From Phycicoccus sp. M110.8 (GTDB lineage: Bacteria; Actinomycetota; Actinomycetes; Actinomycetales; Dermatophilaceae), in assembly GCF_032464895.1 (NCBI RefSeq), contig NZ_JAWDIC010000001.1, positions 1 through 64,000 of the forward strand: a stretch of DNA of 64,000 nucleotides, in the 5' to 3' direction. Made by a program: the position numbers and the translations under genes. Shown one piece after another: positions 1 to 10,438 of the stretch. The first letter of the stretch is position 1; each line of letters starts with the position of its first letter. A model generated the notes under the pieces. The model made no database searches and was not told the DNA's origin. It saw nothing but the letters and a program-made list of their open reading frames with translations.

Positions 1-300
1 AGACGAGGTTATTGGCATCGATTTTTGACACGCTGTTGAGTTCTCAAGGATCGGACGCGCACCTTTCGCAGACCTTGTCGGCCGGCGTCCGGGGCAACCC
101 TTCAATCTTATGCTCTCCGTTTCCTTTTCCCAAATCCGCTTCTCGGCGGCGGAATCCGGTCTGGAGATTCCCCGTTCCTGGCTTCGGACGCGGTGAAGCG
201 TTCGAGCAGTTCTTTCGGGGGTTCCAACCCGCGGGACCGGCCTTCTTCGCGGTGGTGACCGCGGTGGTGTCCGTTCCTCCCTGTCGGGCTGACGTCGAGA
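1..300 (-). promoter_or_regulatory. rRNA operon leader (16S gene just outside window)
   Basis: This is a non-coding stretch read leftwards. Near positions 33-50 the minus strand carries TTGAGAACTCAACAGCGTG followed by an A-rich run. That resembles the conserved leader found a few hundred bases before 16S rRNA in actinomycetes, where antitermination and RNase III processing signals sit. No open reading frame here looks genuine. The 16S gene would begin shortly left of position 1. The assignment rests on recalled similarity of this leader motif plus the two promoters described separately; the rRNA itself is not visible. Confidence 0.6.
105..133 (-). promoter_or_regulatory. Candidate rrn promoter P2
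   Basis: On the minus strand a TTGGGA -35 element (128-133) is followed after 17 nt by TAAGAT (105-110), a good sigma-70 type -10 box. It lies in an unusually A-rich patch for this genome. Multiple tandem promoters are normal for actinobacterial rRNA operons. Confidence 0.5.
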
Positions 301-330
301 ACATTAGACGGGGCCTCGCCGAAAAGACAA
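301..330 (-). promoter_or_regulatory. Candidate rrn promoter P1
   Basis: On the minus strand TTGTCT (325-330) and TAATGT (301-306) are separated by 18 nt, a strong match to a housekeeping promoter. The -35 box coincides with the T-rich tail of the tyrS terminator, so tyrS transcription ends where rRNA transcription begins. Confidence 0.55.
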
Positions 331-371
331 ATCCGCTGGTCAGCGCCCTGCGGGGCGCCGGACCAGCGGAT
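331..371 (-). terminator. tyrS terminator
   Basis: An 11-bp inverted repeat (331-341 with 361-371) encloses a second G/C-rich stem. On the minus strand it is followed directly by ATTTGTCTTTT. It sits 23 nt past the tyrS stop codon and has the form of an intrinsic terminator. Confidence 0.7.
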
Positions 372-393
372 CGGTCGGGTGCGGGTCGGGGCG

Positions 394-1656
394 TCAGCCC
401 GACCGACGTCCTGCCGCCAGGGACTTGCGGCCACGGCGCAGCAGGGCGACCTTGCCGTGCAGGAAGTCCCCCTCCCCCAGGACTCGCTCCGCGTCGGTGA
501 GCTTCACGTTGTTCAGCGAGGCGCCTCCCTCGGAGATGGCTCTGCGCGCGGCGTTGCGCGAGTCGACCAGGCCCACGGCCACCAGCGCGTCGGTGACCGA
601 GGTGCCCACCTCCACCGGGGCGCCCGGCAGCTCGGCCGTGGCATCGAGCAGCGTGCCCTCGTCGAGGGCGCCCACGTCCCCCTTGCCGAAGAGCGCCTCG
701 GAGGCCGACTGCACCGCCGCCGTCGCCTCGGCGCCGTGGACGAGGGTCGTGACGTCCGCCGCGAGAGCCTTCTGGGCCTCCCGCAGGAACGGCTTCTCCG
801 CCAGGGACTGCTCCAGCTCGGCGACCTCCTCCTGGGTGCGGTCGGTGAACACCTTGAGCAGGGTGACGACGGAGGCGTCCTCGACGTTGATCCAGTACTG
901 GTAGAAGGCGTACGGGCTCGTCATCTCCGGCGACAGCCAGATGGCGTTGCCCGCGCTCTTGCCGAATTTCTCACCCGAGCTGTCGGTGAGCAACGGGGTC
1001 GTCAGCAGGTGCACCGACTTCCCCTCGACCCGGTGGATGAGGTCCGAGCCGGCGGTGAGGTTGCCCCACTGGTCGTTGCCGCCGGTCTGCAGCGTGCAGC
1101 CGAAGTCGCGGAACAGCTGCAGGTAGTCCAGCCCCTGCAGCAGCTGGTAGCTGAACTCGGTGTAGGAGATCCCCTCGTCGGAGTTGAGCCGCGCGGCGAT
1201 CGCCTCCTTCTTGACCATCTGGTTGACCCGGAAGTGCTTGCCGATGTCGCGCAGGAAGTCCAGCGCCGACAGGCCCTCCGTCCAGTCGAGGTTGTTCACG
1301 AAGACCGCGGGGTTGTCCCCGTCCGTGGCCAGGAACGGGCGGACCTGGCGCTGGATGTTCGCCACCCACTCGGCGGTCTGCTCCTTGGTCTTGAGCACAC
1401 GCTCCGCCGACGGCCGCGGGTCGCCGATGAGCCCCGTCGAGCCGCCCACCAGGCAGATGACGCGGTGCCCCGCGCGCTGGAGGTGGCGCAGCACCACGAG
1501 CTGGACGAGGTTTCCGAAGTGCAGCGACGGGGCCGTCGGGTCGAACCCGCAATAGGCCGTGATCGGTCCGTCGCCGAGGGCCTGGCGCAGCGCAGCCTCG
1601 TCGGTGGTCTGCGCCACCAGGCCGCGCCACTGCAGCTCGTCGAGAACGTTCGTCAC
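394..1656 (-). CDS. tyrS: Tyrosyl-tRNA synthetase
   Basis: Charges tRNA-Tyr with tyrosine in the cytoplasm. The class I fold is clear: GFDPTAPSLHFGN near residue 37 contains the HIGH-type motif (HFGN, 46-49), KFGKS stands for KMSKS around residue 230, and the C-terminus has an S4-like RNA-binding domain. I chose the GTG at 1656 because AAGGAG lies 10 nt upstream and the protein then begins TNVLDEL as in relatives; an ATG 33 nt earlier would add an unlikely Arg-rich start. Length is 420 residues, normal for the family. It is the last gene of a minus-strand run after the glycosylase gene and sits directly upstream of the rRNA operon promoters, behind its own terminator. Confidence 0.96.
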   Translation of the reverse strand: MTNVLDELQWRGLVAQTTDEAALRQALGDGPITAYCGFDPTAPSLHFGNLVQLVVLRHLQRAGHRVICLVGGSTGLIGDPRPSAERVLKTKEQTAEWVANIQRQVRPFLATDGDNPAVFVNNLDWTEGLSALDFLRDIGKHFRVNQMVKKEAIAARLNSDEGISYTEFSYQLLQGLDYLQLFRDFGCTLQTGGNDQWGNLTAGSDLIHRVEGKSVHLLTTPLLTDSSGEKFGKSAGNAIWLSPEMTSPYAFYQYWINVEDASVVTLLKVFTDRTQEEVAELEQSLAEKPFLREAQKALAADVTTLVHGAEATAAVQSASEALFGKGDVGALDEGTLLDATAELPGAPVEVGTSVTDALVAVGLVDSRNAARRAISEGGASLNNVKLTDAERVLGEGDFLHGKVALLRRGRKSLAAGRRSG

Positions 1657-1713
1657 GGTCGTCGGTCTCCTTCGGTCGGTGCGCCGCACCGCGCGGCACG
1701 GGCCAAGCCTGCC

Positions 1714-2406
1714 CTATGCGCCCCGGCGACGGGCGCGCGGTTTCGCTGCGCGGTACACCGAGACGCTCGGCTCGTCCGCCAGCCAGAAGCGCCACGGGTA
1801 TGCCGTGGCGTCGCCGCCGGCGCCGCTCACCCCGACCCGGGGACCGGTCCTGATGCGGCCGGCGGGCACATGGGCGACGGGCGCGTGGAGGGCGATCCGG
1901 CCGTCCTCGGCGCAGGCGTCGGCGCCCGAGTCCTCGCCCCGCAGCCCGAGCGTCGTCGCCAGCCGCGCCGGCCCCCGGGTCCAGTCGCGCCGGGCGATCC
2001 CCGCGCGCCGTCCGGCTGCCACCTCCTCGCCAGCCACCACCTCACCGGCCCGTAGCAGCACCGCGCTGGCGTGGCCCTCGGAGCCGGTGACGACGTTGGC
2101 ACACCAGTGCATCCCGTAGGTGAAGTAGACGTAGAGGTGACCCGCGCGGCCGAACATGACCTGGGTGCGGGGCGTCGGCCCGCGGAAGGCGTGGGACCCG
2201 GGATCGGACTCCCCGGCATACGCCTCGACCTCGGTGAGGCGCACGGTCACCGGACCGACGGTGAGGAACGTGCCCAGGAGCGCCGGCGCGACGTCGAGGA
2301 CGTCCTCGGCGAAGAAGGACCGCTCGAGCCGCGGTCCGAGCCCGAGCGCGGCGTGCGGTTCGGCCTCGGTCAGCCCTTGCGCCGTCGGATCGTGTTGCCC
2401 AGCCAC
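1714..2406 (-). CDS. mpg: DNA-3-methyladenine glycosylase (AAG/MPG family)
   Basis: Base-excision repair enzyme that removes alkylated purines from DNA. Family hallmarks visible are RLTEVEAYAG, the SHAFRGPTPRTQVMF stretch, and YVYFTYGMHWCANVV, with the catalytic Glu in the first. No ATG precedes the conserved N-terminal block (SFFAEDVLDVAPALLG) in frame close by. The best start is GTG at 2406, which overlaps the 3' end of sdhB by 37 nt; a CTG near 2376 is an alternative. About 230 residues, usual for bacterial members. It lies between sdhB and tyrS on the same strand, probably co-transcribed, though no metabolic link is evident. Confidence 0.9.
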   Translation of the reverse strand: MAGQHDPTAQGLTEAEPHAALGLGPRLERSFFAEDVLDVAPALLGTFLTVGPVTVRLTEVEAYAGESDPGSHAFRGPTPRTQVMFGRAGHLYVYFTYGMHWCANVVTGSEGHASAVLLRAGEVVAGEEVAAGRRAGIARRDWTRGPARLATTLGLRGEDSGADACAEDGRIALHAPVAHVPAGRIRTGPRVGVSGAGGDATAYPWRFWLADEPSVSVYRAAKPRARRRGA

Positions 2407-3122
2407 ACGAGGGGATCGTAGTGGCGGTCGACGACGCGTTCCTTGAGCGGGATGAGGGCGTTGTCGGTGATCTTGATGTGCTCGGGGCAGACCTCGGTGC
2501 AGCACTTGGTGATGTTGCAGAACCCGAGCCCGTGCTTGGCCCGCGCGGCCGGGCGCCGGTCGGCGGAGTCCAGCGGGTGCATGTCGAGCTCGGCGATGCG
2601 CATGAGGAAGCGCGGGCCCGAGAAGGCGGCCTTGTTGTCCTCGTGGTCACGCACGACGTGGCAGACGTCCTGGCACAGGAAGCACTCGATGCACTTGCGG
2701 AACTCCTGGCTGCGCTCGACGTCGACCTGCTGCATGCGGTACTCACCCGGCGCCACGCCCTCGGGCGGGCTGAAGGCCTGGACCTCGCGCGCCTTCTCGT
2801 AGTTGAACGACACGTCGGTGACGAGGTCCTTCTCGACGGGGAACGTGCGCAGCGGCGTCACCGTGACCGTGTCGCCCTCCTCGAAGGTGCTCATCCGCGT
2901 CATGCACAGCAGCCGCGGCCGGCCGTTGACCTCGGCCGAGCACGAGCCGCACTTGCCGGCCTTGCAGTTCCAGCGGACCGCGAGGTCGGGGGCCTGCGTC
3001 GCCTGCAGGCGGTGGATGATGTCGAGCACGACCTCGCCCTCGTTGACCTCGACGGTGAAGTCCTGCAGCGCTCCCCCGTCGGCGTCGCCGCGCCACACCC
3101 GGAAGCTCCCCTGGTAGCTCAT
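2370..3122 (-). CDS. sdhB: Succinate dehydrogenase iron-sulfur subunit
   Basis: Electron-transfer subunit of complex II. The N-terminal plant-type ferredoxin domain binds [2Fe-2S] through CKAGKCGSC and a later Cys. The C-terminal domain carries CIECFLCQDVC and CNITKCCTEVCPEH for the [3Fe-4S] and [4Fe-4S] clusters. The 250-residue length fits. The ATG at 3122 overlaps the sdhA stop as ATGA, so translation is coupled. The gene order anchor-flavoprotein-iron-sulfur resembles the M. tuberculosis Rv0249c-Rv0248c-Rv0247c (Sdh1) type rather than the sdhCDAB order. Confidence 0.95.
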   Translation of the reverse strand: MSYQGSFRVWRGDADGGALQDFTVEVNEGEVVLDIIHRLQATQAPDLAVRWNCKAGKCGSCSAEVNGRPRLLCMTRMSTFEEGDTVTVTPLRTFPVEKDLVTDVSFNYEKAREVQAFSPPEGVAPGEYRMQQVDVERSQEFRKCIECFLCQDVCHVVRDHEDNKAAFSGPRFLMRIAELDMHPLDSADRRPAARAKHGLGFCNITKCCTEVCPEHIKITDNALIPLKERVVDRHYDPLVWLGNTIRRRKG

Positions 3123-5029
3123 GCCCCGCTCCCTCCATGCCGCTGCAGCTCGGTCTCGGTGAGGTACTTCGACAGCTCGGAGCGCTCGAACAGCTCGAGC
3201 AGGTCCTGGCGGATCTCGGGGACGGGCTGGCGCCGCATCTCGATCCGCCCGTCGTCGGTCATGGTCTCGACGAGGTTGATCCGGCGCCACTCGGGGTCCA
3301 TGGCCGGGAAGTCCTCGCGGGTGTGCCCGCCGCGGGACTCGGTGCGCTCCAGGGCCGCCATCGCGACGCACCGGCACACGGCCAGCATGTTGCGCAGGTC
3401 CATCGCCAGGTGCCAGCCCGGGTTGAACCGCCGTCCGCCGGCGACGACGACGCCGCGCGCCCGGGCGTCGAGCTCGTCGAGCACCTCGAGCGCCTCGCGG
3501 ACCTCGTGCTCGCGGCGGATGATGCCGACGAGGTCGTTCATCTTCCGCTGCAGCTCGTGGTGCAGGTCATAGGGGCTCTGGCCGCCGTCCTTCGCGTCGA
3601 ACAGCGACAGCGCAGCCCGCGTCGCTGCCGCCACCTCGGCCTCGGCCGGGGCGGGGTGGCCGCCGCCCTCGACGCCCTTGGCCCGCACGTAGTCGACGGC
3701 CCCGACCCCGGCCCGTCGGCCGAAGACCAGCAGGTCGGACAGGCTGTTGCCGCCCAGGCGGTTCGAGCCGTGCATGCCGCCCGCGACCTCGCCCGCGGCG
3801 AAGAGACCGGGGACGCTCGTCGCCGCGGTGTCGGCATCGACCTCGACACCGCCCATGACGTAGTGGCACGTCGGGCCGACCTCCATCGGCTCGGCGGTGA
3901 TGTCGACGTCGGCGAGCTCCTTGAACTGGTGGTGCATCGACGGCAGGCGCCGGATGATCTCCTCCGCGGGGAGGCGGGTCGAGACGTCGAGGAAGACACC
4001 CCCGTGCGGCGAGCCGCGCCCCTCCTTGACCTCGTTGTTGATGGCCCGCGCCACCTCGTCACGAGGCAGCAGCTCGGGCGGTCGCTTGTTGTTGTCGGCG
4101 TCCTGGTACCAGCGGTCCGCCTCCTCCTCGGTGTCGGCGTACTGCGCCCGGAACACGTCGGGCACGTAGTCGAACATGAACCGCCTGCCCTCGGAGTTGC
4201 GCAGCACTCCCCCGTCGCCGCGCACCGACTCGGTGACGAGGATGCCCTTCACCGACGGAGGCCACACCATGCCGGTCGGGTGGAACTGGATGAACTCCAT
4301 GTTGATGAGCGCCGCCCCGGTCCGCAGGGCCAGGGCGTGGCCGTCGCCGGTGTACTCCCAGGAGTTGCTCGTGACCGTGAAGGACTTGCCGATACCGCCC
4401 GTGGCCAGGACCACGGCCGGGGCGCGGAAGAGGAGGAACTCGCCGCTCTCGCGCCAGTACGCCAGCGCACCGGAGACCGCACCCGAGGCGTCCTTGAAGA
4501 TGTCGGTCACCGTGCACTCGGCGAAGACCCTCAGCCGGGCGTCGAAGTCGCCGGTCGCGCGCCGGTCCTCCTGCTGCAGGCTCACGATCTTCTGCTGGAG
4601 GGTGCGGATCAGCTCCAGGCCGGTGCGGTCGCCGACGTGGGCGAGGCGGGGGTACTCGTGCCCGCCGAAGTTGCGCTGGCTGATCTTGCCCTCGGGCGTG
4701 CGGTCGAACAGCGCGCCGTACGTCTCGAGCTCCCACACCCGCTGCGGAGCCTCCTTGGCGTGCAGCTCGGCCATCCGCGGGTTGTTGAGGAACTTGCCGC
4801 CGCGCATGGTGTCGCGGAAGTGGACCTCCCAGTTGTCCTTGGGGTTGGCGTTGCCCATCGACGCGGCGATGCCGCCCTCGGCCATCACGGTGTGGGCCTT
4901 GCCGAACAGGCTCTTGCACACGACGGCCGTGCGCAGCCCCTGCTCGCGCGCCTCGATGGCGGCGCGCAGGCCGGCGCCACCGGCACCGATGACGAGGACG
5001 TCGACGTCGTGCGTCTCGAGGTCGGTCAC
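3119..5029 (-). CDS. sdhA: Succinate dehydrogenase/fumarate reductase flavoprotein subunit
   Basis: Catalytic flavoprotein that oxidises succinate to fumarate. The N-terminus has the FAD-binding motif VLVIGAGGAGLRAAIEA, then KAHTVMAEGG, whose His is the expected site of covalent FAD attachment. GSNRLGGNSLSDLLVFGRRAG near residue 420 is the conserved second FAD/substrate region. The GTG at 5029 follows GAGGAG by 4 nt, giving 636 residues, close to the Sdh1-type SdhA. It lies 8 nt after the anchor gene and overlaps sdhB, so all three form one operon. Confidence 0.95.
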   Translation of the reverse strand: MTDLETHDVDVLVIGAGGAGLRAAIEAREQGLRTAVVCKSLFGKAHTVMAEGGIAASMGNANPKDNWEVHFRDTMRGGKFLNNPRMAELHAKEAPQRVWELETYGALFDRTPEGKISQRNFGGHEYPRLAHVGDRTGLELIRTLQQKIVSLQQEDRRATGDFDARLRVFAECTVTDIFKDASGAVSGALAYWRESGEFLLFRAPAVVLATGGIGKSFTVTSNSWEYTGDGHALALRTGAALINMEFIQFHPTGMVWPPSVKGILVTESVRGDGGVLRNSEGRRFMFDYVPDVFRAQYADTEEEADRWYQDADNNKRPPELLPRDEVARAINNEVKEGRGSPHGGVFLDVSTRLPAEEIIRRLPSMHHQFKELADVDITAEPMEVGPTCHYVMGGVEVDADTAATSVPGLFAAGEVAGGMHGSNRLGGNSLSDLLVFGRRAGVGAVDYVRAKGVEGGGHPAPAEAEVAAATRAALSLFDAKDGGQSPYDLHHELQRKMNDLVGIIRREHEVREALEVLDELDARARGVVVAGGRRFNPGWHLAMDLRNMLAVCRCVAMAALERTESRGGHTREDFPAMDPEWRRINLVETMTDDGRIEMRRQPVPEIRQDLLELFERSELSKYLTETELQRHGGSGA

Positions 5030-5037
5030 GGGGCTCC

Positions 5038-5850
5038 TCAGTTGAGAATGCGCAGGTCGGAGATGGTGCCGGACGACACGAGCGCGATGTACGCGTCGGT
5101 GACGACGAGGCTGCCGAGGGTGATCCAGGCGAACTGCATGTGGCGCGCGTTGAGCTTGCCCACGAAGCCCCAGGCCTTGTAGCGCAACGGGTGCTTCGAG
5201 AAGTGGTTGAGCCGGCCGCCGACGATGTTGCGGCAGGAGTGGCAGCCGAGGGTGTAGCACCACAGCAGCACGACGTTCGCCAGCAGGATCAGCGTCCCGA
5301 GCCCGATGCCGAACCCGCCGTCCTTGCCGCGGAACGCGTGCAGCACGTCGTAGGTGTTGATGAGGCTGACGATGACGGCCGCGTAGAAGAAGTAGCGGTG
5401 CAGGTTCTGGGCGACCAGCGGGAACCGGGTCTCCCCGGAGTACGCACGGTGCGCCTCGGGGACCGCACAGGCCGGCGGGGAGAGCCAGAACGAGCGGTAG
5501 TAGGCCTTGCGGTAGTAGTAGCAGGTCAGCCGGAACAGCAGCAGGAACGGCAGCGTCAGCACCGCGAACGGGATGAGCGGCGGCCACTGCCCGAACGGCG
5601 TGCCGAAGTGCGTCGACCCCGGGACGCACGACGTGGACAGGCACGGCGAGGCGAACGGCGTGAGGTAGCCGTAGTCCGCGACGAAGTAGTCCTTCTGCGT
5701 CGAGGCCCGGATGAGCCCGTAGAGCAGCCAGGCCGTGAAGCAGACGAAGGTGACGAGCGGCTGGAGCCACCACCGGTCCTCGCGCAGGGTGCGGGCGGTG
5801 ATGCGGGCGCGTCCGGGGGCGTGGACGCCTCCGCTGAAGGGTGCGCTCAC
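5038..5850 (-). CDS. sdhC: Succinate dehydrogenase membrane anchor subunit (single, five-helix type)
   Basis: Membrane anchor with quinone and haem sites for complex II. About five hydrophobic segments are visible, for example WLQPLVTFVCFTAWLLYGLI, VIVSLINTYDVLHAF and LILLANVVLLWCYTLGCH. Several His residues suited to haem ligation lie in or next to helices. Only one anchor gene is present, as in five-helix type complexes such as M. tuberculosis Sdh1, whose anchor is similar in size. The start GTG at 5850 follows the upstream small gene's stop directly. An internal loop has two Cys residues (STSCVPGSTH, LGCHSC) of unknown role. Confidence 0.88.
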   Translation of the reverse strand: MSAPFSGGVHAPGRARITARTLREDRWWLQPLVTFVCFTAWLLYGLIRASTQKDYFVADYGYLTPFASPCLSTSCVPGSTHFGTPFGQWPPLIPFAVLTLPFLLLFRLTCYYYRKAYYRSFWLSPPACAVPEAHRAYSGETRFPLVAQNLHRYFFYAAVIVSLINTYDVLHAFRGKDGGFGIGLGTLILLANVVLLWCYTLGCHSCRNIVGGRLNHFSKHPLRYKAWGFVGKLNARHMQFAWITLGSLVVTDAYIALVSSGTISDLRILN

Positions 5851-5851
5851 G

Positions 5852-6142
5852 TCACTGGCCCCGGCGGTAGCCGACGCCCTCGTCCTCGACGTCCGACCAC
5901 ATCGCGGGGTCGTAGTCCTCGTCCGGGATGAACACGATCTCACCGGGTCCGCCGGCCCGGTCCTGCGAGCCGACCCCGGCGCCGCGCGCCACGAGGTCGA
6001 CGTCGTCGGCGAGCCGCACGACGTCGTCGCGAAGCCGCTGGATGTCGATGGTGTTGCCGAGCTCCTTGGACAGGGCGGTCACCGCCCGTCGCAGTCCCGC
6101 CACGTGCCCTGCCGCCGCGGTGAGGTCGTCGCTGACACCCAT
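5852..6142 (-). CDS. Conserved small protein preceding sdhCAB
   Basis: A 96-residue hydrophilic protein I do not recognise functionally. The N-terminal half is helical with heptad-like Leu/Val spacing (residues 5-55, LRRAVTALSKELGN and IQRLRDDVVRLADDV), which suggests a short coiled coil. The C-terminal tail is acidic (FIPDEDYDPAMWSDVEDEG). There is no signal peptide or membrane segment. It ends 2 nt before the sdhC start and is the first gene of the sdh transcript, so it may be a complex II accessory or regulatory protein; this is inference from position only. The start ATG has AAGGGA 9 nt upstream. Confidence 0.75.
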   Translation of the reverse strand: MGVSDDLTAAAGHVAGLRRAVTALSKELGNTIDIQRLRDDVVRLADDVDLVARGAGVGSQDRAGGPGEIVFIPDEDYDPAMWSDVEDEGVGYRRGQ

Positions 6143-6214
6143 GCCGTCATCCCTTCGAACGCCGGAGCGGGTCGGCTGTGACCCACGTCACCGAACCTAG
6201 CGAATGCTCGGTCC

Positions 6215-6236
6215 GATGTCCCGCATCCGGGACATC
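6215..6236. terminator. Perfect 9-bp inverted repeat between argH and the sdh operon
   Basis: GATGTCCCG-CATC-CGGGACATC is a perfect 9-bp palindrome with a 4-nt loop in the 157-nt gap between argH and the sdh operon. It could be the argH terminator, although it lacks a T-tract on the minus strand, or an operator for the sdh operon about 75 nt before its first start codon. The rest of the gap shows a TAGGTT -10-like box near 6195 and little else. Confidence 0.45.
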
Positions 6237-6299
6237 CGGTATGCCGTGGGCCCCCTGCGCGCGTGCCGGTCCCCCTGCTCCTGGCGCCCCCGGGTGGGG

Positions 6300-8282
<1,983 letters not shown>

Positions 8283-9221
8283 TCACGCGGACTCCTCGAC
8301 GAGGAAGGACAGGAGGGCCTTCTGGGCGTGCAGCCGGTTCTCCGCCTCGTCCCAGACGACCGACTGCGGTCCGTCGATGACGGCCGCCTCGACCTCGAAG
8401 CCGCGGTAGGCGGGCAGGCAGTGCAGGAAGATCGCCTCGGCATCGGCCTGCGCCATGAGGGACTCGGTGACGGCGAACGGCACGAACGGGCTGGCGCTGC
8501 CCTGCCGCTCGCCCTTCTGCGCCTCCATGCCCATCGAGACCCAGGTGTCGGTGACGACGACGTCGGCCCCGGCCACGGCCGCAGCGGCCTCGTCGACCAC
8601 GACCACCGAGCCGCCCTGCTCGGCGGCGAGCTCCTCGGCACGGGCGAGGACCGCGGCCTGGGGCTGGTGCGACCCGGGGGTCCCGATGCGGACGTGCATG
8701 CCGGCCAGGGCGCAGCCCAGGAGGTAGGAGTGGGCCATGTTGTTCGCGCCGTCGCCGACGTAGGCCAGGGTCAACCCCGCGAGCACGCCCTTGCGCTCGT
8801 TGACGGTCAGCAGGTCGGCCAGGATCTGGCAGGGGTGGAAGTCGTCGGTGAGCGCGTTGACCACCGGCACCCCGGCGAACGCGGCCATCTCCTCGATCCG
8901 GTCCTGGCCGTACGTGCGCCAGACGATCGCCGCGGACTGCCGCCCGAGGACCCGCGCGGTGTCGGCGACCGACTCGCGGACCCCGATCTGCGCCAGGGCG
9001 CCGTCGACGACGAGCGGGTGGCCGCCGAGCTGGGCGATGGCACCCGTGAACGACACCTGCGTGCGCAGCGTCGGCTTGTCGAACACGACCGAGACGACCT
9101 GCGGGCCGGCCAGGCTCTGGCGTGAGAACGGCGCCGCCTTGAGCTCGGCCGCGCGGGCCAGGACCAGCGCCTGCTCCTCGGCGGTGAGGTCGTCGTCGCG
9201 CAGGAAGTGGCGGAGGGTCAC
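8283..9221 (-). CDS. argF: Ornithine carbamoyltransferase
   Basis: Converts ornithine and carbamoyl phosphate to citrulline. Diagnostic motifs are [28 protein letters not shown] (ornithine-binding SMG loop) and HCLPA. The carbamoyl-phosphate loop is unusual: it reads [10 protein letters not shown] where most enzymes have KxSTRTRxSF, so Ser-Thr-Arg-Thr-Arg becomes Thr-Leu-Arg-Thr-Gln. Arg and the second Thr are kept. The ornithine-binding motifs argue it is a true OTCase and not an N-acyl-ornithine enzyme. 312 residues; GTG start overlaps the argD stop. Confidence 0.94.
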   Translation of the reverse strand: MTLRHFLRDDDLTAEEQALVLARAAELKAAPFSRQSLAGPQVVSVVFDKPTLRTQVSFTGAIAQLGGHPLVVDGALAQIGVRESVADTARVLGRQSAAIVWRTYGQDRIEEMAAFAGVPVVNALTDDFHPCQILADLLTVNERKGVLAGLTLAYVGDGANNMAHSYLLGCALAGMHVRIGTPGSHQPQAAVLARAEELAAEQGGSVVVVDEAAAAVAGADVVVTDTWVSMGMEAQKGERQGSASPFVPFAVTESLMAQADAEAIFLHCLPAYRGFEVEAAVIDGPQSVVWDEAENRLHAQKALLSFLVEESA

Positions 9222-10438
9222 GAGGTCTCCTTCGGGGTCGGCTCGGGCGGGGTGGACGCGGCGTCGAGGAAGGCGGGCAGGGCGGCGACGAACGCGTCGA
9301 CCTGCTCGGTCGTGATGACGAGCGGTGGCGCCAGCCGGAGCGCGTTCGGCGCGACGGGGTTCACGATGAACCCGCCCTCGCGCGCCGCGGCCGCGACGGC
9401 GGGGGCCACGTCGGCGGCCAGGGTGATCGCCCTCAGCAGGCCCGCACCCCGCACCCCGGTGACGAGGGGGTGGCCGAGGGCGGTGACGGCCGCGACGAGG
9501 TGCTCGCCGACCTCCCGGACGTGCGCGAGCAGGCCCTGCGACTCGATCGTCTCCAGGACGGCGAGCCCGGCGGCCGCGGCCAGCGGGTTGCCGCCGAAGG
9601 TCGAGCCGTGCTGCCCCACGGTGAGCATCCCGGAGACCTGCGGACCGAAGGTGACCAGCGCCCCGATCGGCACTCCCCCGCCGAGTCCCTTGGCCAGGGT
9701 CATCGCGTCCGGGACGATCCCCGCCTGCTGGAAGGCGAACCACGTGCCGGTGCGGCCGACCCCCGTCTGGATCTCGTCGACCACGAGCAGGGCACCGTGG
9801 GCGGTGGTGAGCTCGCGCGCCAGCCGCAGGTATGCCGGGCCCGGGCTCAGGACCCCGGCCTCGCCCTGCACGGGCTCGAGGACCACGGCCGCGGTCTCGT
9901 CGGTGACGGCCGCGCGCAGCGCGTCCTCGTCGCCGTAGGGCACGTGCGTGACGCCGGGGATCAGCGGCTCGAACGGCTCGCGGTAGGCAGCCTTGTGCGT
10001 GAGGGCGAGCGCCCCGGTGGTGCGGCCGTGGAAGGCGCCCTCGGCGGCGACGATGCCCGAGCGCCCGGTGCGGCGGGACAGCTTGATCGCTGCCTCGATG
10101 GCCTCGGCGCCGGAGTTCGCGAAGAAGACGGCGGACCCCTCGGGCGCCTCGGCGACCTGCAGGATCCGCTCGGCCAGCTCGACCTGGGCCGGGGAGGTGA
10201 ACAAGTTGGAGACGTGGATCGCCTCGGCCGCCTGCTTGCTCACCGCGGCGACGAGGGCCGGGTGGCCGTGGCCGAGGGCGTTGACGGCGATGCCGCCGAC
10301 CAGGTCGAGGTAGCGGTTGCCGTCGACGTCCCACACCCAGCAGCCGTCGCCGTGGGACAGCACCAACGGGGGACGTCCGAAGACCCCGAGGACGGACCGC
10401 TGGTAGCGGTCGAGGAGCTCGTCGTTGTGGGTGCCCAT
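9218..10438 (-). CDS. argD: Acetylornithine aminotransferase
   Basis: PLP-dependent class III aminotransferase that makes N-acetylornithine. Visible motifs include FFANSGAEAIEAAIKLSR, VVDEIQTGVGRTGTWFAFQ, and TLAKGLGGGVPIGA holding the Schiff-base Lys. It starts at ATG 10438, which overlaps the argB stop as TGATG, and has 406 residues. In actinomycetes the same enzyme may serve lysine synthesis (DapC activity); that is family knowledge, not seen here. Confidence 0.95.
   Translation of the reverse strand: MGTHNDELLDRYQRSVLGVFGRPPLVLSHGDGCWVWDVDGNRYLDLVGGIAVNALGHGHPALVAAVSKQAAEAIHVSNLFTSPAQVELAERILQVAEAPEGSAVFFANSGAEAIEAAIKLSRRTGRSGIVAAEGAFHGRTTGALALTHKAAYREPFEPLIPGVTHVPYGDEDALRAAVTDETAAVVLEPVQGEAGVLSPGPAYLRLARELTTAHGALLVVDEIQTGVGRTGTWFAFQQAGIVPDAMTLAKGLGGGVPIGALVTFGPQVSGMLTVGQHGSTFGGNPLAAAAGLAVLETIESQGLLAHVREVGEHLVAAVTALGHPLVTGVRGAGLLRAITLAADVAPAVAAAAREGGFIVNPVAPNALRLAPPLVITTEQVDAFVAALPAFLDAASTPPEPTPKETS

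Noticed and set aside
1657-1689. ATG-type start of tyrS at 1689
   Set aside because: No ribosome site there, whereas AAGGAG fits the GTG at 1656 and the protein then matches family length.
2407-2505. Longer glycosylase starting at 2505
   Set aside because: It would extend deep into sdhB with an Arg/His/Pro-rich N-terminus not typical of the family; a GTG at 2406 is enough.
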